A stretch of DNA of 64,000 nt from Brevundimonas subvibrioides. GTDB taxonomy: Bacteria; Pseudomonadota; Alphaproteobacteria; Caulobacterales; Caulobacteraceae. Location: assembly GCF_027271155.1 (NCBI RefSeq), contig NZ_CP114542.1, forward strand, positions 806,001-870,000, written 5' to 3'. The position numbers and the translations under genes were made by a program. Positions 38,164 through 47,485 of the stretch are shown piece by piece; position 1 is the stretch's first letter; each line of letters starts with the position of its first letter. The notes under the pieces were generated by a model. The model was not told where the DNA came from and searched no databases. It was given only the letters and a program-made list of their open reading frames with translations.

Positions 38164-38170
38164 GAGCGGC

Positions 38171-39952
38171 CTAGAACGCCTCCGCCGGCATCTGCATCAG
38201 CACGTCCGCGCCGGTCTTCATCTTGACCAGGTGACCCTGCGCGTCGGGCAGGATGCGCTCGACGAAATATCGGCCGGTCTGCAGCTTGGTGACGTAGAAG
38301 GGATCGTCCGAACCCGCATCGATCTTCGCCTGCGCGGCCCTGGCCATCTGGGCCCACATATAGGCCAGGGCCGTGAGCCCGAAGAGGTTCAGGTAATCGG
38401 TGGAGGCCGCACCGGCATTGTCCGGGTTCTGCATGCCGTTCTGCATCAGCCACATCGTGCCCTCCTGCAGCTTCTTCTTGGCGTCGGCCAGACCATCGAC
38501 GAAAGGCTTGATCGGGCTCTCGGCTCCGTTCTCGGCGACGAAGGCGTCGATGTCGGCGAACCAGCTCATGATCGCGCGTCCACCGTTCGACGGCAGCTTG
38601 CGGCCCACCAGATCCAGCGCCTGGATGCCATTGGTGCCTTCGTAGATCATGGTGATCCGGGCGTCGCGCAGATACTGGCTGGCCTGGAAATGCTCGGTGT
38701 AGCCGGAGCCGCCATGGACCTGCATGCCCAGCGACGCGACGTGGAAGCCCTTGTCGGTCAGATAGGCCTTCAGCACCGGGGTCAGCAGGCCCATATAGTC
38801 CTTGGCCTTGGTGGCCGTGGCCTCGTCGGCGGATTTCTCGAGATCGGCGTGCAGGGCGGTCCACAGCACGAACGCCTGTCCGCCTTCCACGAAGGCCTTG
38901 GCCTCCAGCAGCATGCGGCGAACATCGGGGTGCACCATGATGCTGTCGGCCTGGGCGTCCGGGTTCTTCGGCCCGGTCAGGCTGCGGCCCTGGATGCGGT
39001 CCTTGGCGAACTCCAGCGCGGCCTGATAGGCGGCCGAGCCGATGGCCAGGCCCTGCAGGCCGGTACCCAGACGCGCCTCGTTCATGACCACGAACATGTT
39101 GTTCATGCCCCGGCCTTCCTCGCCGATCAGCCAGCCGGTGGCACCGTCATACTGCATGACGCAGGTGGCGTTGCCGTGGATGCCCATCTTGTGTTCGAGG
39201 CCCGCGCACTGAAGGCTGTTGCGCTCGCCCAGCGAGCCGTCGTCGTTGACCAGCACCTTGGGCACCAGGAACAGGGACAGGCCCTTGATGCCGGCCGGGG
39301 CGCCCTCGACGCGGGCGAGGACCGTGTGGATGATGTTGTCGGTGAAGTCGTGCTCGCCGGCCGAGATCCAGATCTTCTGGCCGGTGATCTTGTAGGTGCC
39401 GTCGCCCTGGGGCACGGCCTTGGTGCGGACCATGCCCAGGTCGGTGCCGCACTGGGGCTCGGTCAGGTTCATCGTCCCGCCCCATTCGCCGGTGGCCATC
39501 TTGGGCAGGTATTTGGTCTTCAGCTCTTCCGAAGCATTGGCGTGGATGCCTGCATAGGCCCCGGCGGTCAGGCCCGGATACATCGAGAAGGCGGCCGAGG
39601 CCCCGGCGGTGAACTGGCCGAACGCCATGCCGACCACGGCGGGCATGCCCTGGCCGCCATAGGCCGGGTCAGCCGACAGGGCCGGCCACCCGGCCTCGAC
39701 CATCGCCTGATAGGCTTCCTTGTAGCCCTTTGGCCCGGTGACCACCCCGTTGTCCCAGTGGCAGCCTTCCTTGTCGCCCGAATGGTTGATCGGGGCGATG
39801 ACTTCCTCGGCGAATTTGGCGCCTTCCTCCAGCACCTGCTGGACCAGGTCGGACGAGACGTCCTGGAACCCGGGCTGGTTGGAATAGCGGTCGATCTCCA
39901 GCACCTCGTTGAGGATGAAGGTCAGGTCGCGGACGGGCGCCTTGTAGGCCAT
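38171..39952 (-). CDS. Acyl-CoA dehydrogenase with N- and C-terminal extensions
   Basis: Acyl-CoA dehydrogenase of 593 residues, larger than the classic 380-400. The start AYKAPVRDLTFILNEVLEID is the AcylCoA_DH_N extension. The core contains MNLTEPQCGTDLGMVRTKA, YKITGQKIWISAGEHD and HGGSGYTEHF, then TMIYEGTNGIQALDLVGRKLP with the Glu-containing active loop. A C-terminal helical domain (about 470-590) follows. Its start lies 4 bp after the MerR gene, so the regulator and enzyme are co-transcribed. Confidence 0.95.
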   Translation of the reverse strand: MAYKAPVRDLTFILNEVLEIDRYSNQPGFQDVSSDLVQQVLEEGAKFAEEVIAPINHSGDKEGCHWDNGVVTGPKGYKEAYQAMVEAGWPALSADPAYGGQGMPAVVGMAFGQFTAGASAAFSMYPGLTAGAYAGIHANASEELKTKYLPKMATGEWGGTMNLTEPQCGTDLGMVRTKAVPQGDGTYKITGQKIWISAGEHDFTDNIIHTVLARVEGAPAGIKGLSLFLVPKVLVNDDGSLGERNSLQCAGLEHKMGIHGNATCVMQYDGATGWLIGEEGRGMNNMFVVMNEARLGTGLQGLAIGSAAYQAALEFAKDRIQGRSLTGPKNPDAQADSIMVHPDVRRMLLEAKAFVEGGQAFVLWTALHADLEKSADEATATKAKDYMGLLTPVLKAYLTDKGFHVASLGMQVHGGSGYTEHFQASQYLRDARITMIYEGTNGIQALDLVGRKLPSNGGRAIMSWFADIDAFVAENGAESPIKPFVDGLADAKKKLQEGTMWLMQNGMQNPDNAGAASTDYLNLFGLTALAYMWAQMARAAQAKIDAGSDDPFYVTKLQTGRYFVERILPDAQGHLVKMKTGADVLMQMPAEAF

Positions 39953-39956
39953 GGGG

Positions 39957-40439
39957 TCAGGCTCTCAGCTTGAAGGGATGGTGGGCGTGGTTGTCGAGGT
40001 GCTGGCGCAGCACCGAGGCATATTCCTCGGCCCCGGGCAGAAGGTCGGGACGCTGGTCGTTGAGGCGTTCTTCCATGGCCGCACAGGCCTCTTCGGCCAT
40101 CTGGATGGCGGCGTTGAGGTCTTCGCGCTGCTGCTTCAGGGCCTCGATCTGTGCGCGATGGCGGCGCAGGGCAATGGCCATCTGATGGGTGTTGCCGTCG
40201 TTGCGGTCGTACAGATCCAGCATTTCCTGGATCTCGGTCAGGGTGAAGCCGATGCGGCGGCCGCGGAGGATCAGCTTCAGCCGGGCGCGGTCGCGGGCGT
40301 CATAGACGCGGGTCTGGCCCTTGCGGGCGGGGGTCAGAAGACCCTTGTCCTCATAGAATCGCAGGGCACGAGCGGTCGCGCCGAACTCCCGGCACAGCTG
40401 CCGGATCGAATAGGTGCGATGGTCGTCTGCGGTCGCCAT
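39957..40439 (-). CDS. MerR family transcriptional regulator of the acyl-CoA dehydrogenase operon
   Basis: DNA-binding activator/repressor of 160 residues. The MerR N-terminal helix-turn-helix is YSIRQLCREFGATARALRFYEDKGLL, and the second wing reads RARLKLILRGRRIGFTLTEIQEMLDLY. A long coiled coil (about 90-130) follows, with no metal-binding Cys cluster, so this is not a metal sensor. MerR regulators adjacent to acyl-CoA metabolism (LiuR type) control branched-chain amino-acid and fatty-acid breakdown; this role is inferred from position. Confidence 0.92.
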   Translation of the reverse strand: MATADDHRTYSIRQLCREFGATARALRFYEDKGLLTPARKGQTRVYDARDRARLKLILRGRRIGFTLTEIQEMLDLYDRNDGNTHQMAIALRRHRAQIEALKQQREDLNAAIQMAEEACAAMEERLNDQRPDLLPGAEEYASVLRQHLDNHAHHPFKLRA

Positions 40440-40453
40440 GCGGACGTCATAAC

Positions 40454-40469
40454 TTGACGCGGACGTAAA
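40454..40469. promoter_or_regulatory. Candidate MerR operator
   Basis: TTGACGCGGACGTAAA is an imperfect palindrome of the form TTnACG..CGTnAA, 15 bases before the merR start codon. It resembles the LiuR-type operator pattern known for MerR regulators of acyl-CoA pathways. A -35-like TTGACG is embedded. Confidence 0.5.
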
Positions 40470-40520
40470 GGGAAGCTTTCAGGTTGACGCAGCGGTTCGC
40501 CCGGGCGGATAGGACCGCCG

Positions 40521-40724
40521 ATGTCGCGCAAACACGTCAACAAGGGACTGTCGCCACGGAAGGGCGATCTGCCGCAAAAGACCTGTGTGGTGTGTCAGCG
40601 CCCGTTCGCCTGGCGGGCCAAATGGGCCCGGGACTGGGAAGCGATCACCGTCTGCTCCGACCGATGCCGGTCGGCCCGGAAGCTCAGTGCGAAACGCGAC
40701 GGCCCAGGTAAACCGGGATCGTGA
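40521..40724 (+). CDS. DUF2256 zinc-ribbon protein
   Basis: Small protein of 67 residues. KTCVVCQRPFAWRAKWARDWEAITVCSDRCR is the complete DUF2256 motif, with CxxC and CxxxC pairs that would bind zinc. It ends in a basic tail. The last 41 bases overlap, tail to tail, the convergent DoxX-like gene. Function unknown; the family is often near cryptochrome or photolyase genes, which are not seen here. Confidence 0.9.
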   Translation: MSRKHVNKGLSPRKGDLPQKTCVVCQRPFAWRAKWARDWEAITVCSDRCRSARKLSAKRDGPGKPGS

Positions 40725-41130
40725 TGGCCAGCAGCAGGATGTTGATCAGGGCGAGGCCTACGTCCAGGCTGATCGCGTGAACCGCCAGCATGGCGGATTC
40801 CAGCATGATCAGACCCACGGCCGAGACCAGCAACGGCCAGCGGCCCAGCTTCCACGACAGCAGGGGCGCGATCATGCCGAGCGCCAGCACGATTTCCACG
40901 ATGCCGATGCCGCGGACCAGACTTTCGCTGACCATCGCGGGCCAGTTCATCAGGGCCGTCAGGTTCGAGATCGACTCGGTCAGTTTGGCGTAACCGGCGG
41001 CGACGAAGAACATCGCCACCCAGCCCTGCAGCGTCCAGAGCGTCAGGTTACGGAAAGCCGCCCGGTTGCGGATCTGGGCCGCCGACAGTGTCGGACGCGT
41101 GGAGGCGGGCGGGGCGAAGGTGATGGACAT
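40684..41130 (-). CDS. DoxX-like integral membrane protein
   Basis: A 148-residue membrane protein with four hydrophobic helices. LTLWTLQGWVAMFFVAAGYAKLTESISNL and GIGIVEIVLALGMIAPLLSW match the DoxX-like pattern (small four-helix proteins, some part of quinone-linked or envelope systems). The N-terminus is Pro/Ser/Thr-rich and outside the membrane core. Role unknown; it stands alone and overlaps DUF2256 at the 3' end. Confidence 0.75.
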   Translation of the reverse strand: MSITFAPPASTRPTLSAAQIRNRAAFRNLTLWTLQGWVAMFFVAAGYAKLTESISNLTALMNWPAMVSESLVRGIGIVEIVLALGMIAPLLSWKLGRWPLLVSAVGLIMLESAMLAVHAISLDVGLALINILLLAITIPVYLGRRVSH

Positions 41131-41395
41131 CTGGATTTCGTTTGGTCGGGGAGGGCGGATGATTAGTAACAGAGTCTAGATCAGATTGACGGGCCGGGTT
41201 CGCAAGAGCCTTGAAGCCTCACCGTAACGCGATGTGATGAACAAGCCGTGCCTTAGCGACGCGGCGGCACGATGGCGGGATGCCTACGGATCGGTAATCC
41301 AGCCGGTTGCTGGCTGATGACGGCTTTTGGCACGGCCTGGTCAGATTGTCATCAGCGGTAGACATCAATTGATGACTTGTTTTCGGGCCCCGTGT
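41131..41395. other. 265-bp gap between the DoxX-like gene and selO
   Basis: No credible gene. It contains somewhat lower GC and a few imperfect inverted repeats (for example ATCAATTGAT near 41370) but no clear terminator, repeat element or promoter was recognised. Confidence 0.5.
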
Positions 41396-42799
41396 TCAGG
41401 CTCTGGAGAGCCTGCTGGCTTCGAGCCGCCCGAGCTTCTCCGTCAATGGCGACCAGTCGTCGGCGCTGTCGATCGCGACCCAGATCGCCTCAACCTCGTC
41501 GATCAACATCTCCTCGGGATCCGCTGCGGCGAAGGCGGCGTGTTCCAACCGCTCCGGCCGGTCGGGTTCGTGCTCGAACAGGGCGAAGCGGAAGGCGTCG
41601 AAAGTCTCGCCTTGCCAGGTCCTGGCGCGCGGTCCGGACAGCGCACGGGCAGACGACGCGAAGCCGGCGAACCAGTCGTGGAACAGGGGCTCCCAGCGCA
41701 CGGCCTCTCCCTTGTCCCTCAGCAGCGCCAGCGTCGTGTCCAGCAGCCGCTGGTCGGCCGCCTCGCCCAGGCTCCTGACGCCCAGTCGCTCCAGGAAGGC
41801 GGCGCGGAGTTCGCGGATATAGGCGGGACCGAACCCGTTCAGGGCCTCGGTCAGAGGCGCGGCGTCGGCGACCAGCTTCAGCGTGCCCGCCAGCTGGGTC
41901 AGGTTCCAGAACACGGCCTCGGGCTGACGCGCGAAGGCATAGAGGCCCGAGTGATCGAAATAGGCGGCGGTGAAGCCAGGCTCATAGGACGGCAGGAACC
42001 GCCAGGGGCCATAGTCGAAGCTCTCGCCCGTGACATTCAGATTGTCGGTGTTCAGGACGCCGTGAACGAAGCCGGCCGCGATCCACCGCGCCGTCAGCCT
42101 TGCCGAGGCGGCGACGATGGTGGCGAGCAGGCCGGGGACGTCGCCGGCCGCCACCGTCGGGTGATAGAGACTGCGCACATGCTCGACCAGGGTTTCGATC
42201 TGGTCCGCCCGCTCGAACCAGGCTGCCCGCTGAAAGGTCCCGAAACGGACGTGGCTGTGCTGCAACCGGACCAGGACCGCAGAGCGGGTCGGCGAAGGCT
42301 CGTCGCCGCGCTCCAGCGCCTCCCCGGTTTCGATCAGGCTCAGAGCCCGACTGGTCGGCACGCCCTGACTTTCGAGCATGGCGGCGGCCAGGACCTCGCG
42401 CACGCCGCCCTTCAGCGTCAGACGTCCGTCGCCCGCGCGCGACCAGGGCGTGGTGCCCGAGCCCTTGGTGCCCAGATCCAGCAATCTGTTGTCGGAGGCT
42501 CTCATCTGGGCCGCCAGGAAGCCGCGTCCATCGCCGAGGTCCGGATTGTAGGTGCGGAACTGATGGCCGTGATAGCGCATGGCGACCGGGCCGGGCTGGC
42601 CGGGCAGGGGCTGGAACCGACCGAAATGAGCCACCCATTCGGCGTCGCCCAGCGTGGCCAGGCCGACATCTGCCGCCGCCCGATCATTGCGGTGGCGCAG
42701 CACGGTTTGGGGAAAGTCGGCAGGGCGGACCGCGTCGCCGAATTCCGGGCCCAGGTCGAAGAAGCAGGGCTCGGGGCGATAGATCGGGCTGACGGGCAT
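41396..42799 (-). CDS. selO: SelO family protein adenylyltransferase (YdiU)
   Basis: Pseudokinase-fold enzyme of 467 residues that transfers AMP to proteins and responds to redox state. Visible marks are MRYHGHQFRTYNPDLGDGRG, the glycine/Lys region LGTKGSGTTPWSRAGDGRLTLKGGVREVLAA, GVPTSRALSLIETG, and the magnesium-binding segment VLNTDNLNVTGESFDYGPWRF. The human and E. coli enzymes end in a selenocysteine or Cys; here the C-terminus is SRLSRA with no Cys, so that feature is absent. Confidence 0.95.
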   Translation of the reverse strand: MPVSPIYRPEPCFFDLGPEFGDAVRPADFPQTVLRHRNDRAAADVGLATLGDAEWVAHFGRFQPLPGQPGPVAMRYHGHQFRTYNPDLGDGRGFLAAQMRASDNRLLDLGTKGSGTTPWSRAGDGRLTLKGGVREVLAAAMLESQGVPTSRALSLIETGEALERGDEPSPTRSAVLVRLQHSHVRFGTFQRAAWFERADQIETLVEHVRSLYHPTVAAGDVPGLLATIVAASARLTARWIAAGFVHGVLNTDNLNVTGESFDYGPWRFLPSYEPGFTAAYFDHSGLYAFARQPEAVFWNLTQLAGTLKLVADAAPLTEALNGFGPAYIRELRAAFLERLGVRSLGEAADQRLLDTTLALLRDKGEAVRWEPLFHDWFAGFASSARALSGPRARTWQGETFDAFRFALFEHEPDRPERLEHAAFAAADPEEMLIDEVEAIWVAIDSADDWSPLTEKLGRLEASRLSRA

Positions 42800-42883
42800 G
42801 GGCCGCAGATGCGACCTGGACAGCGTCGGCGCAACCTCAAGCCGGTCGGTTCTGGTTGAACCTTTGCCGTCGGGAGCTATTGT

Positions 42884-43016
42884 CCTGATCAGCGATCAGG
42901 TCGGTGCCGCGTGCCCGACCAGGCCGGCGCAGGTCCTCGATTCACGAGGATGGGCGAACCCGGTCCGGTGCCCGTCGATAACCGGGTGCCAGCAGACCCC
43001 CTGATCGGAGGCCATC
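42884..43016 (+). promoter_or_regulatory. Structured nhaA leader, candidate riboswitch
   Basis: GATCAGG (42894-42900) can pair with CCTGATC at 42884-42890 in a hairpin or with an identical CCTGATC at 43000-43006 that touches the ribosome site GGAGG (43007-43011). Between them are a TCCTCG/CGAGGA hairpin (42934-42950), an ACCCGG/CCGGGT stem (42958-42987) with GCCC-TCGATAACC, and CAGG/CCTG closing pairs. nhaA leaders in Caulobacterales include the nhaA-II motif, now assigned to Li+ sensing; membership is unproven. Confidence 0.55.
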
Positions 43017-44246
43017 GTGGCACGCAGACTGACGCTCGACTTCCTGAAGACAGAGGCTGCATCCGGGGCCGTGCTCGGCCTGGCCGCCGCCGCGGCGCTG
43101 GTGGTGGCCAACTCGCCCCTGTCCGACGCCTATTTCGCCTGGCTCAAGAGCGAACACCTGTTCCAGGCGGGGCCCCTGCGGCTGGAACTGACCGTGTCCG
43201 AATGGATCAAGGAAGGCCTGATGGCGGTCTTCTTTCTCGTGGTCGGCATGGAGATCAAATACGAGATCCTTCGCGGTGAGCTCAGCGATCCGAGGAAGCT
43301 GGCGACCCCCGTCCTCGCGGCGCTCGGCGGCATGGTCGCGCCCGCCCTGGTCTATCTGGCGATATCCGGCGCGACGGGCGGGCCGCAGGGCGGCTGGCCC
43401 GTGCCGCTGGCCACCGATATCGCCTTTGCCCTGGGCGTCTTCGCCATCGCAGGGCGAGGCCTGCCCTCCTCATTGCGGGTCTTCCTGCTGACCCTGGCCA
43501 TCGTCGACGATCTGGGGGCCATCGGACTGATCGCGGTGCTGTTCAGCAGCGGGATCGACTGGGTGCCCCTGGTCTGGGCGGCCGGGCTGCTGGCGGTCGG
43601 CGCGGTCGCGTCCCGACGGCCCATCGCGGCCCCGTTCTGGGTCATGGGCTTCCTGGCCGTCTGGTGGCTGAGCGTCCAGGCCGGCCTGAGCACCTCCCTC
43701 GCTGCGGTCGCCTTCGCCGCGATCGTGCCGGTCGAGCCTCGCATCCATGACGGTCAGAGCCCGCTGAAGGAGGCGATGCACGACCTGCACCCCTATGTCG
43801 CCTACCTGATCCTGCCGCTGTTCGCATTCGCCAAGGCGGGGGTGTCCTTCGCCGGGCTGTCACTGGATCAACTGTTCGCACCGCTTGTCCTGGGCGTGGC
43901 GGCCGGTCTTTTCCTCGGCAAGCAGATCGGTGTCTTCGGCGCGACCTGGCTGGCGACACGTCTGAAACTGGGTAAGAAGCCGGCCCAGTCGACCTGGCTG
44001 CAGATCTATGGCGTGAGCCTTCTGTGCGGGGTCGGATTCACCATGAGCCTGTTCATCGGCATTCTGGCGTTTCCCGGTGCCATCGATGCCCCGGAACAGG
44101 TCGAGGTCAAGCTGGGCGTGATCCTGGGTTCGACCCTTTCGGCGTCGCTGGGTGCCGCGATCCTGGCGGTATCGGCCCGGCGTCGACGGCAATCGAAGGC
44201 CCGACCCTTTGCGAATACTGATCCGGGCGCACGAATATTGACCTAG
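43017..44246 (+). CDS. nhaA: Na+/H+ antiporter NhaA
   Basis: Inner-membrane sodium (and lithium)/proton exchanger of 409 residues with about twelve helices. The ion-binding aspartate pair is in LTLAIVDDLGAIGLIAVLFSSG (family VVDD), and ATDIAFALGVFAIAGR carries the earlier conserved Asp. GLFLGKQIGVFGATWL is the last strongly conserved segment. The GTG start is preceded by GGAGG 5 bases away, and the leader may regulate it. It is followed by 215 bp before the next receptor gene. Confidence 0.97.
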   Translation: MARRLTLDFLKTEAASGAVLGLAAAAALVVANSPLSDAYFAWLKSEHLFQAGPLRLELTVSEWIKEGLMAVFFLVVGMEIKYEILRGELSDPRKLATPVLAALGGMVAPALVYLAISGATGGPQGGWPVPLATDIAFALGVFAIAGRGLPSSLRVFLLTLAIVDDLGAIGLIAVLFSSGIDWVPLVWAAGLLAVGAVASRRPIAAPFWVMGFLAVWWLSVQAGLSTSLAAVAFAAIVPVEPRIHDGQSPLKEAMHDLHPYVAYLILPLFAFAKAGVSFAGLSLDQLFAPLVLGVAAGLFLGKQIGVFGATWLATRLKLGKKPAQSTWLQIYGVSLLCGVGFTMSLFIGILAFPGAIDAPEQVEVKLGVILGSTLSASLGAAILAVSARRRRQSKARPFANTDPGARILT

Positions 44247-44461
44247 GGTCATCCTTGTCTGTCGCTTTTGCGTCACACACGCAGCCGGGACGGGGCTGAA
44301 ACATGTCGTGACTGCGCGCGGTCGCTTGTCGCTGGACCCGGCTTGGACTAACCCAGCAATTCGAGAATCCGACGCCTCGTAAGAAGGGCGCGGTCTGGGA
44401 ATCAGGAAACGCCGCGACACGCCCGGGAGGGTTCGTCCGGCACATGAGCCGGGAGCCATCC

Positions 44462-47074
44462 ATGCGTCTTACGAACTTCCTCCGCTGCACCGCCTCGGCG
44501 GCCGTGGTCGGCACCGCCGTTTTCGGCTGGGCCGGCGTCGCTTCGGCCCAGGACCAGGCGTCCTCGGTCGACGACATCGTCGTCACCGCCCAGAAGCGCG
44601 AGCAGAGCCTGCAGGACGTGCCGATCGTGGTCACCAGCCTGTCGCAGGAAGCGCTGGAGAACGCGGGCGTCCGCGACATCAAGGATCTGCAGATCCTGAC
44701 CCCCGGCCTGACGGTCACCTCGACCTCGTCGGAAGGCTCGACCACCGCCCGTATCCGCGGCGTCGGCACCGTGGGTGACAACCCCGGTCTGGAAAGCTCG
44801 GTCGGCGTCGTGATCGACGGCGTCTATCGTTCGCGCAACGGCGTCGGCTTCGGCGATCTGGGCGAACTCAGCCGCATCGAAGTCCTGAAGGGACCGCAAG
44901 GCACCCTGTTCGGCAAGAACACCTCGGCCGGGGTCATCAACATCCTGACCGAGGCCCCGTCGTTCACGCCGGGCGGCAGCCTGGAGCTGACGGGCGGCAA
45001 CTACGGTGCCTATGGCATCGCCGGATCGCTGACCGGCCCCATCAGTGACCAGGTCGCCTATCGCGTCTACGCCGCAACCCGCCAGCGCGACGGCTTCTAT
45101 GACGTCAATCTGGGCGACGGCCCGCGCACTCTGACCGAAGACGGCACCCAGGATTTCTACACTGTCCGGGGCCAGCTCCTGGTTCTGCCGAACGACAGCG
45201 CCTCCATCCGGCTGATTGCGGACTATACCAAGCGCGATGAGTTCTGCTGCGTCGGCGTGCAGCGTCGGACCGGCCCCATCGGTGCCATCATCGACAGCCT
45301 GTCGACGGGCCCGGGCAATACACCGGCCGCTGCAGGATTCGGCTTCCTGCCCTTCTCGCGTCTCGCCTATGCCAACCGCGTGACCGATCAATCGATCGAG
45401 GACATGGGCGTGTCGGCGGAAGCCAACATCGACATCGATGCCTGGAACGCAACCCTGACCTCGATCAGCTCGTGGCGTAACTGGACGACCACGAACGGTC
45501 AGGACGCAGACTTCACCGGCGCAGACATCGCCTATCGCCTGCCCGACGGCGACTTCGGTGCCTCGGTGCGCAACATCACCCAGGAATTCCGCCTGGCCGG
45601 GGCCACGGACAAGCTGGACTGGCTGGTCGGCTTCTTCGCCACGCGCGAGAACGTCAACCGTTACGACAGCTTCTACGAAGGGGCCGACTATGCCCCGGCC
45701 CTGTCGCTCCAGCTGTCGGCTTCCCTGAACGCCGCCATCCCGACAATTCCGGTCAGCCCGGGCATCATTCCCTGCTTCACCACCGCGGGGCAGACCGCGC
45801 TCGGTCTCCAGACTTGCCTCGGCACCGGCGGCGCGCTGTTCGGGACGGGTCCGACGTTCGCCGCGGGTCAGTCGCTGCGGGACAAGTACCTGCAGCGGTC
45901 CGACTCGATCGCCCTGTTCACCAACAACACCTACAAGGTCACCGATGCGTTCGAGCTGACCCTGGGTCTGCGCTACACCTACGACGAGAAGCAGCTGACC
46001 GGATTGCAGACCAACGTCGGCACCAACCAGCTGACCTGCGCCGCGGCTCTGGCGAACCAGGGCGCGATCGTCGGCGTACTGGGCGCGTCGACCGGTGGTG
46101 CCTTCCTGGCCCGCTATTGCCTGCCCTGGACCAACCCCTTCTATGCCAACCGCGGCATCAACGAGAGCGTCAGCGACGGCACCCTGTCGGGCACGCTCAA
46201 GGCCGCCTATCGCCTGAACGAGTCGGTTCTGGTCTATGCGTCCTATGCGCGGGGCTACAAGAGCTTCGGCTACAACCAGGACCGCGTGCAGGTTGCGACC
46301 ACGGCGATCCCGCTGCCGATCAACCCGGCATCGTCGCTGTTCTTCCCGTCGGAAGACGTTGACAGCTACGAACTGGGCATCAAGACGACCCTGTTCGACC
46401 GCTCCATGCTGCTGAACGCGACCTATTTCGACCAGACGTTCGAGAACTTCCAGCTCAACACCTTCCTCGGCACCGCCTTCGTGGTGGAGTCGATCCCCGA
46501 GCTGACCTCGCGTGGCGTGGATGCCGACTTCCTGTGGTTCACGCCGCTGGAAGGCCTGACCCTGGGCGGCGGCGTCACCTACACCGACGCCGAGTTCGGT
46601 AAGTTCACGGCCTCCCAGCTGACCAACCCGGGCAACTTCGGTGGTCTGTCGCTGCTGCCAGGGTCCCGTCCCTCGTTCGCGCCGGAATGGTCGTACGTCG
46701 CTTCGATCAACTTCAACCGGTCGATCGGTTATGGTCTGCAGGCCGGGTTCAGCCTGTCGGGCAAGTATATGACCGACTACAACACCGGCTCCGACCTGCT
46801 GCCCTACAAGATGCAGGACGGGTTCGGCACGCTGAACGGCCGCATTTCCCTCGGTTCGGAAGACGAGCGCTGGGCTCTGGAAGTCTGGGCCCAGAACCTG
46901 ACGGACGAAGAGTACGTTCAGGTTGCCTACAACGGCTTCCTGCAGGGCTCGGGCTTCCAGTCCACGGCTCAGGCGAACGGCACCTTCTACGATCCGGCGC
47001 GCGACACCCAGACCATCGACGCTTTCCTGGGTGCCCCGCGCACCTACGGCGCGACCCTGCGCATCAAATACTGA
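44462..47074 (+). CDS. TonB-dependent receptor (large, 870 residues)
   Basis: Outer-membrane receptor with a signal peptide ending at SAQDQA. A TonB-box-like DIVVTAQKREQSLQDVPIVV is followed by a plug domain (LTPGLTV, RIRGVGTVGD, SRIEVLKGPQGTLFGKNTSAGVINI). The beta-barrel ends in LRIKY. The GVGTVG and PQGTLFGKNT motifs are typical of receptors in Caulobacter and Sphingomonas for oligosaccharides or siderophores; ligand unknown. The start was set at ATG 44462 (GGGAG upstream); ATG 44444 is in frame. A strong terminator follows. Confidence 0.94.
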   Translation: MRLTNFLRCTASAAVVGTAVFGWAGVASAQDQASSVDDIVVTAQKREQSLQDVPIVVTSLSQEALENAGVRDIKDLQILTPGLTVTSTSSEGSTTARIRGVGTVGDNPGLESSVGVVIDGVYRSRNGVGFGDLGELSRIEVLKGPQGTLFGKNTSAGVINILTEAPSFTPGGSLELTGGNYGAYGIAGSLTGPISDQVAYRVYAATRQRDGFYDVNLGDGPRTLTEDGTQDFYTVRGQLLVLPNDSASIRLIADYTKRDEFCCVGVQRRTGPIGAIIDSLSTGPGNTPAAAGFGFLPFSRLAYANRVTDQSIEDMGVSAEANIDIDAWNATLTSISSWRNWTTTNGQDADFTGADIAYRLPDGDFGASVRNITQEFRLAGATDKLDWLVGFFATRENVNRYDSFYEGADYAPALSLQLSASLNAAIPTIPVSPGIIPCFTTAGQTALGLQTCLGTGGALFGTGPTFAAGQSLRDKYLQRSDSIALFTNNTYKVTDAFELTLGLRYTYDEKQLTGLQTNVGTNQLTCAAALANQGAIVGVLGASTGGAFLARYCLPWTNPFYANRGINESVSDGTLSGTLKAAYRLNESVLVYASYARGYKSFGYNQDRVQVATTAIPLPINPASSLFFPSEDVDSYELGIKTTLFDRSMLLNATYFDQTFENFQLNTFLGTAFVVESIPELTSRGVDADFLWFTPLEGLTLGGGVTYTDAEFGKFTASQLTNPGNFGGLSLLPGSRPSFAPEWSYVASINFNRSIGYGLQAGFSLSGKYMTDYNTGSDLLPYKMQDGFGTLNGRISLGSEDERWALEVWAQNLTDEEYVQVAYNGFLQGSGFQSTAQANGTFYDPARDTQTIDAFLGAPRTYGATLRIKY

Positions 47075-47100
47075 TCTTCGGCCATCCGGCTGAAGTGACA

Positions 47101-47136
47101 GGCTGGTCGGGGATGTCCTCGACCAGCCTTTTCTTT
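47101..47136 (+). terminator. Intrinsic terminator after the TonB receptor
   Basis: GGCTGGTCG (47101-47109) pairs with CGACCAGCC (47120-47128), perfect over nine bases with a 10-base loop, and is followed by TTTTCTTT. It ends the receptor transcript. Confidence 0.92.
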
Positions 47137-47485
47137 GCCTCGCAACTGCAGGACGGCTACAGCCCCGAGCAATGCCGGGCGCGTGCATTCCACCCTGGTC
47201 CACCCCGAAGACATGACACTGCACTGTGCAGGCCGCGCGGACCGTGCAGTTCCGGAGCGGGGCAACCGCCTGGCTCTTCTGGATATCCTCCCGGCATCAG
47301 GGATCCGGAACCAGGCTGAAGGACGTCCGCGTCAGTCGCCGCAGCAGGCCGCTCGCCCCAGACACCTGGCCGGCCTCTTGCCTGGCGGCTGCAAAGTCCG
47401 GCCTGGAACAGGCATCCGTCTGGACAAGGGCAGCCTTACGGCGAACGTGGCCGGGCGTCGCGAGCAAGCGAGACCCCGTATACGT
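47137..47485. other. 349-bp region without a supported gene
   Basis: Between the receptor terminator and the RND pump stop. Open frames here are long-run GC artefacts without ribosome sites or recognisable motifs. It has CTGCACTGTGCAG (a short palindrome) near 47220 and nothing else of note. Confidence 0.5.

Noticed and set aside
44402..47224. A 940-residue minus-strand frame across the large TonB receptor
   Set aside because: Antisense shadow of a GC-rich gene; no start with a ribosome site or domain.
47137..47485. A small gene or RNA between the receptor terminator and the RND pump
   Set aside because: No ribosome site, family motif or stable extended structure was found.
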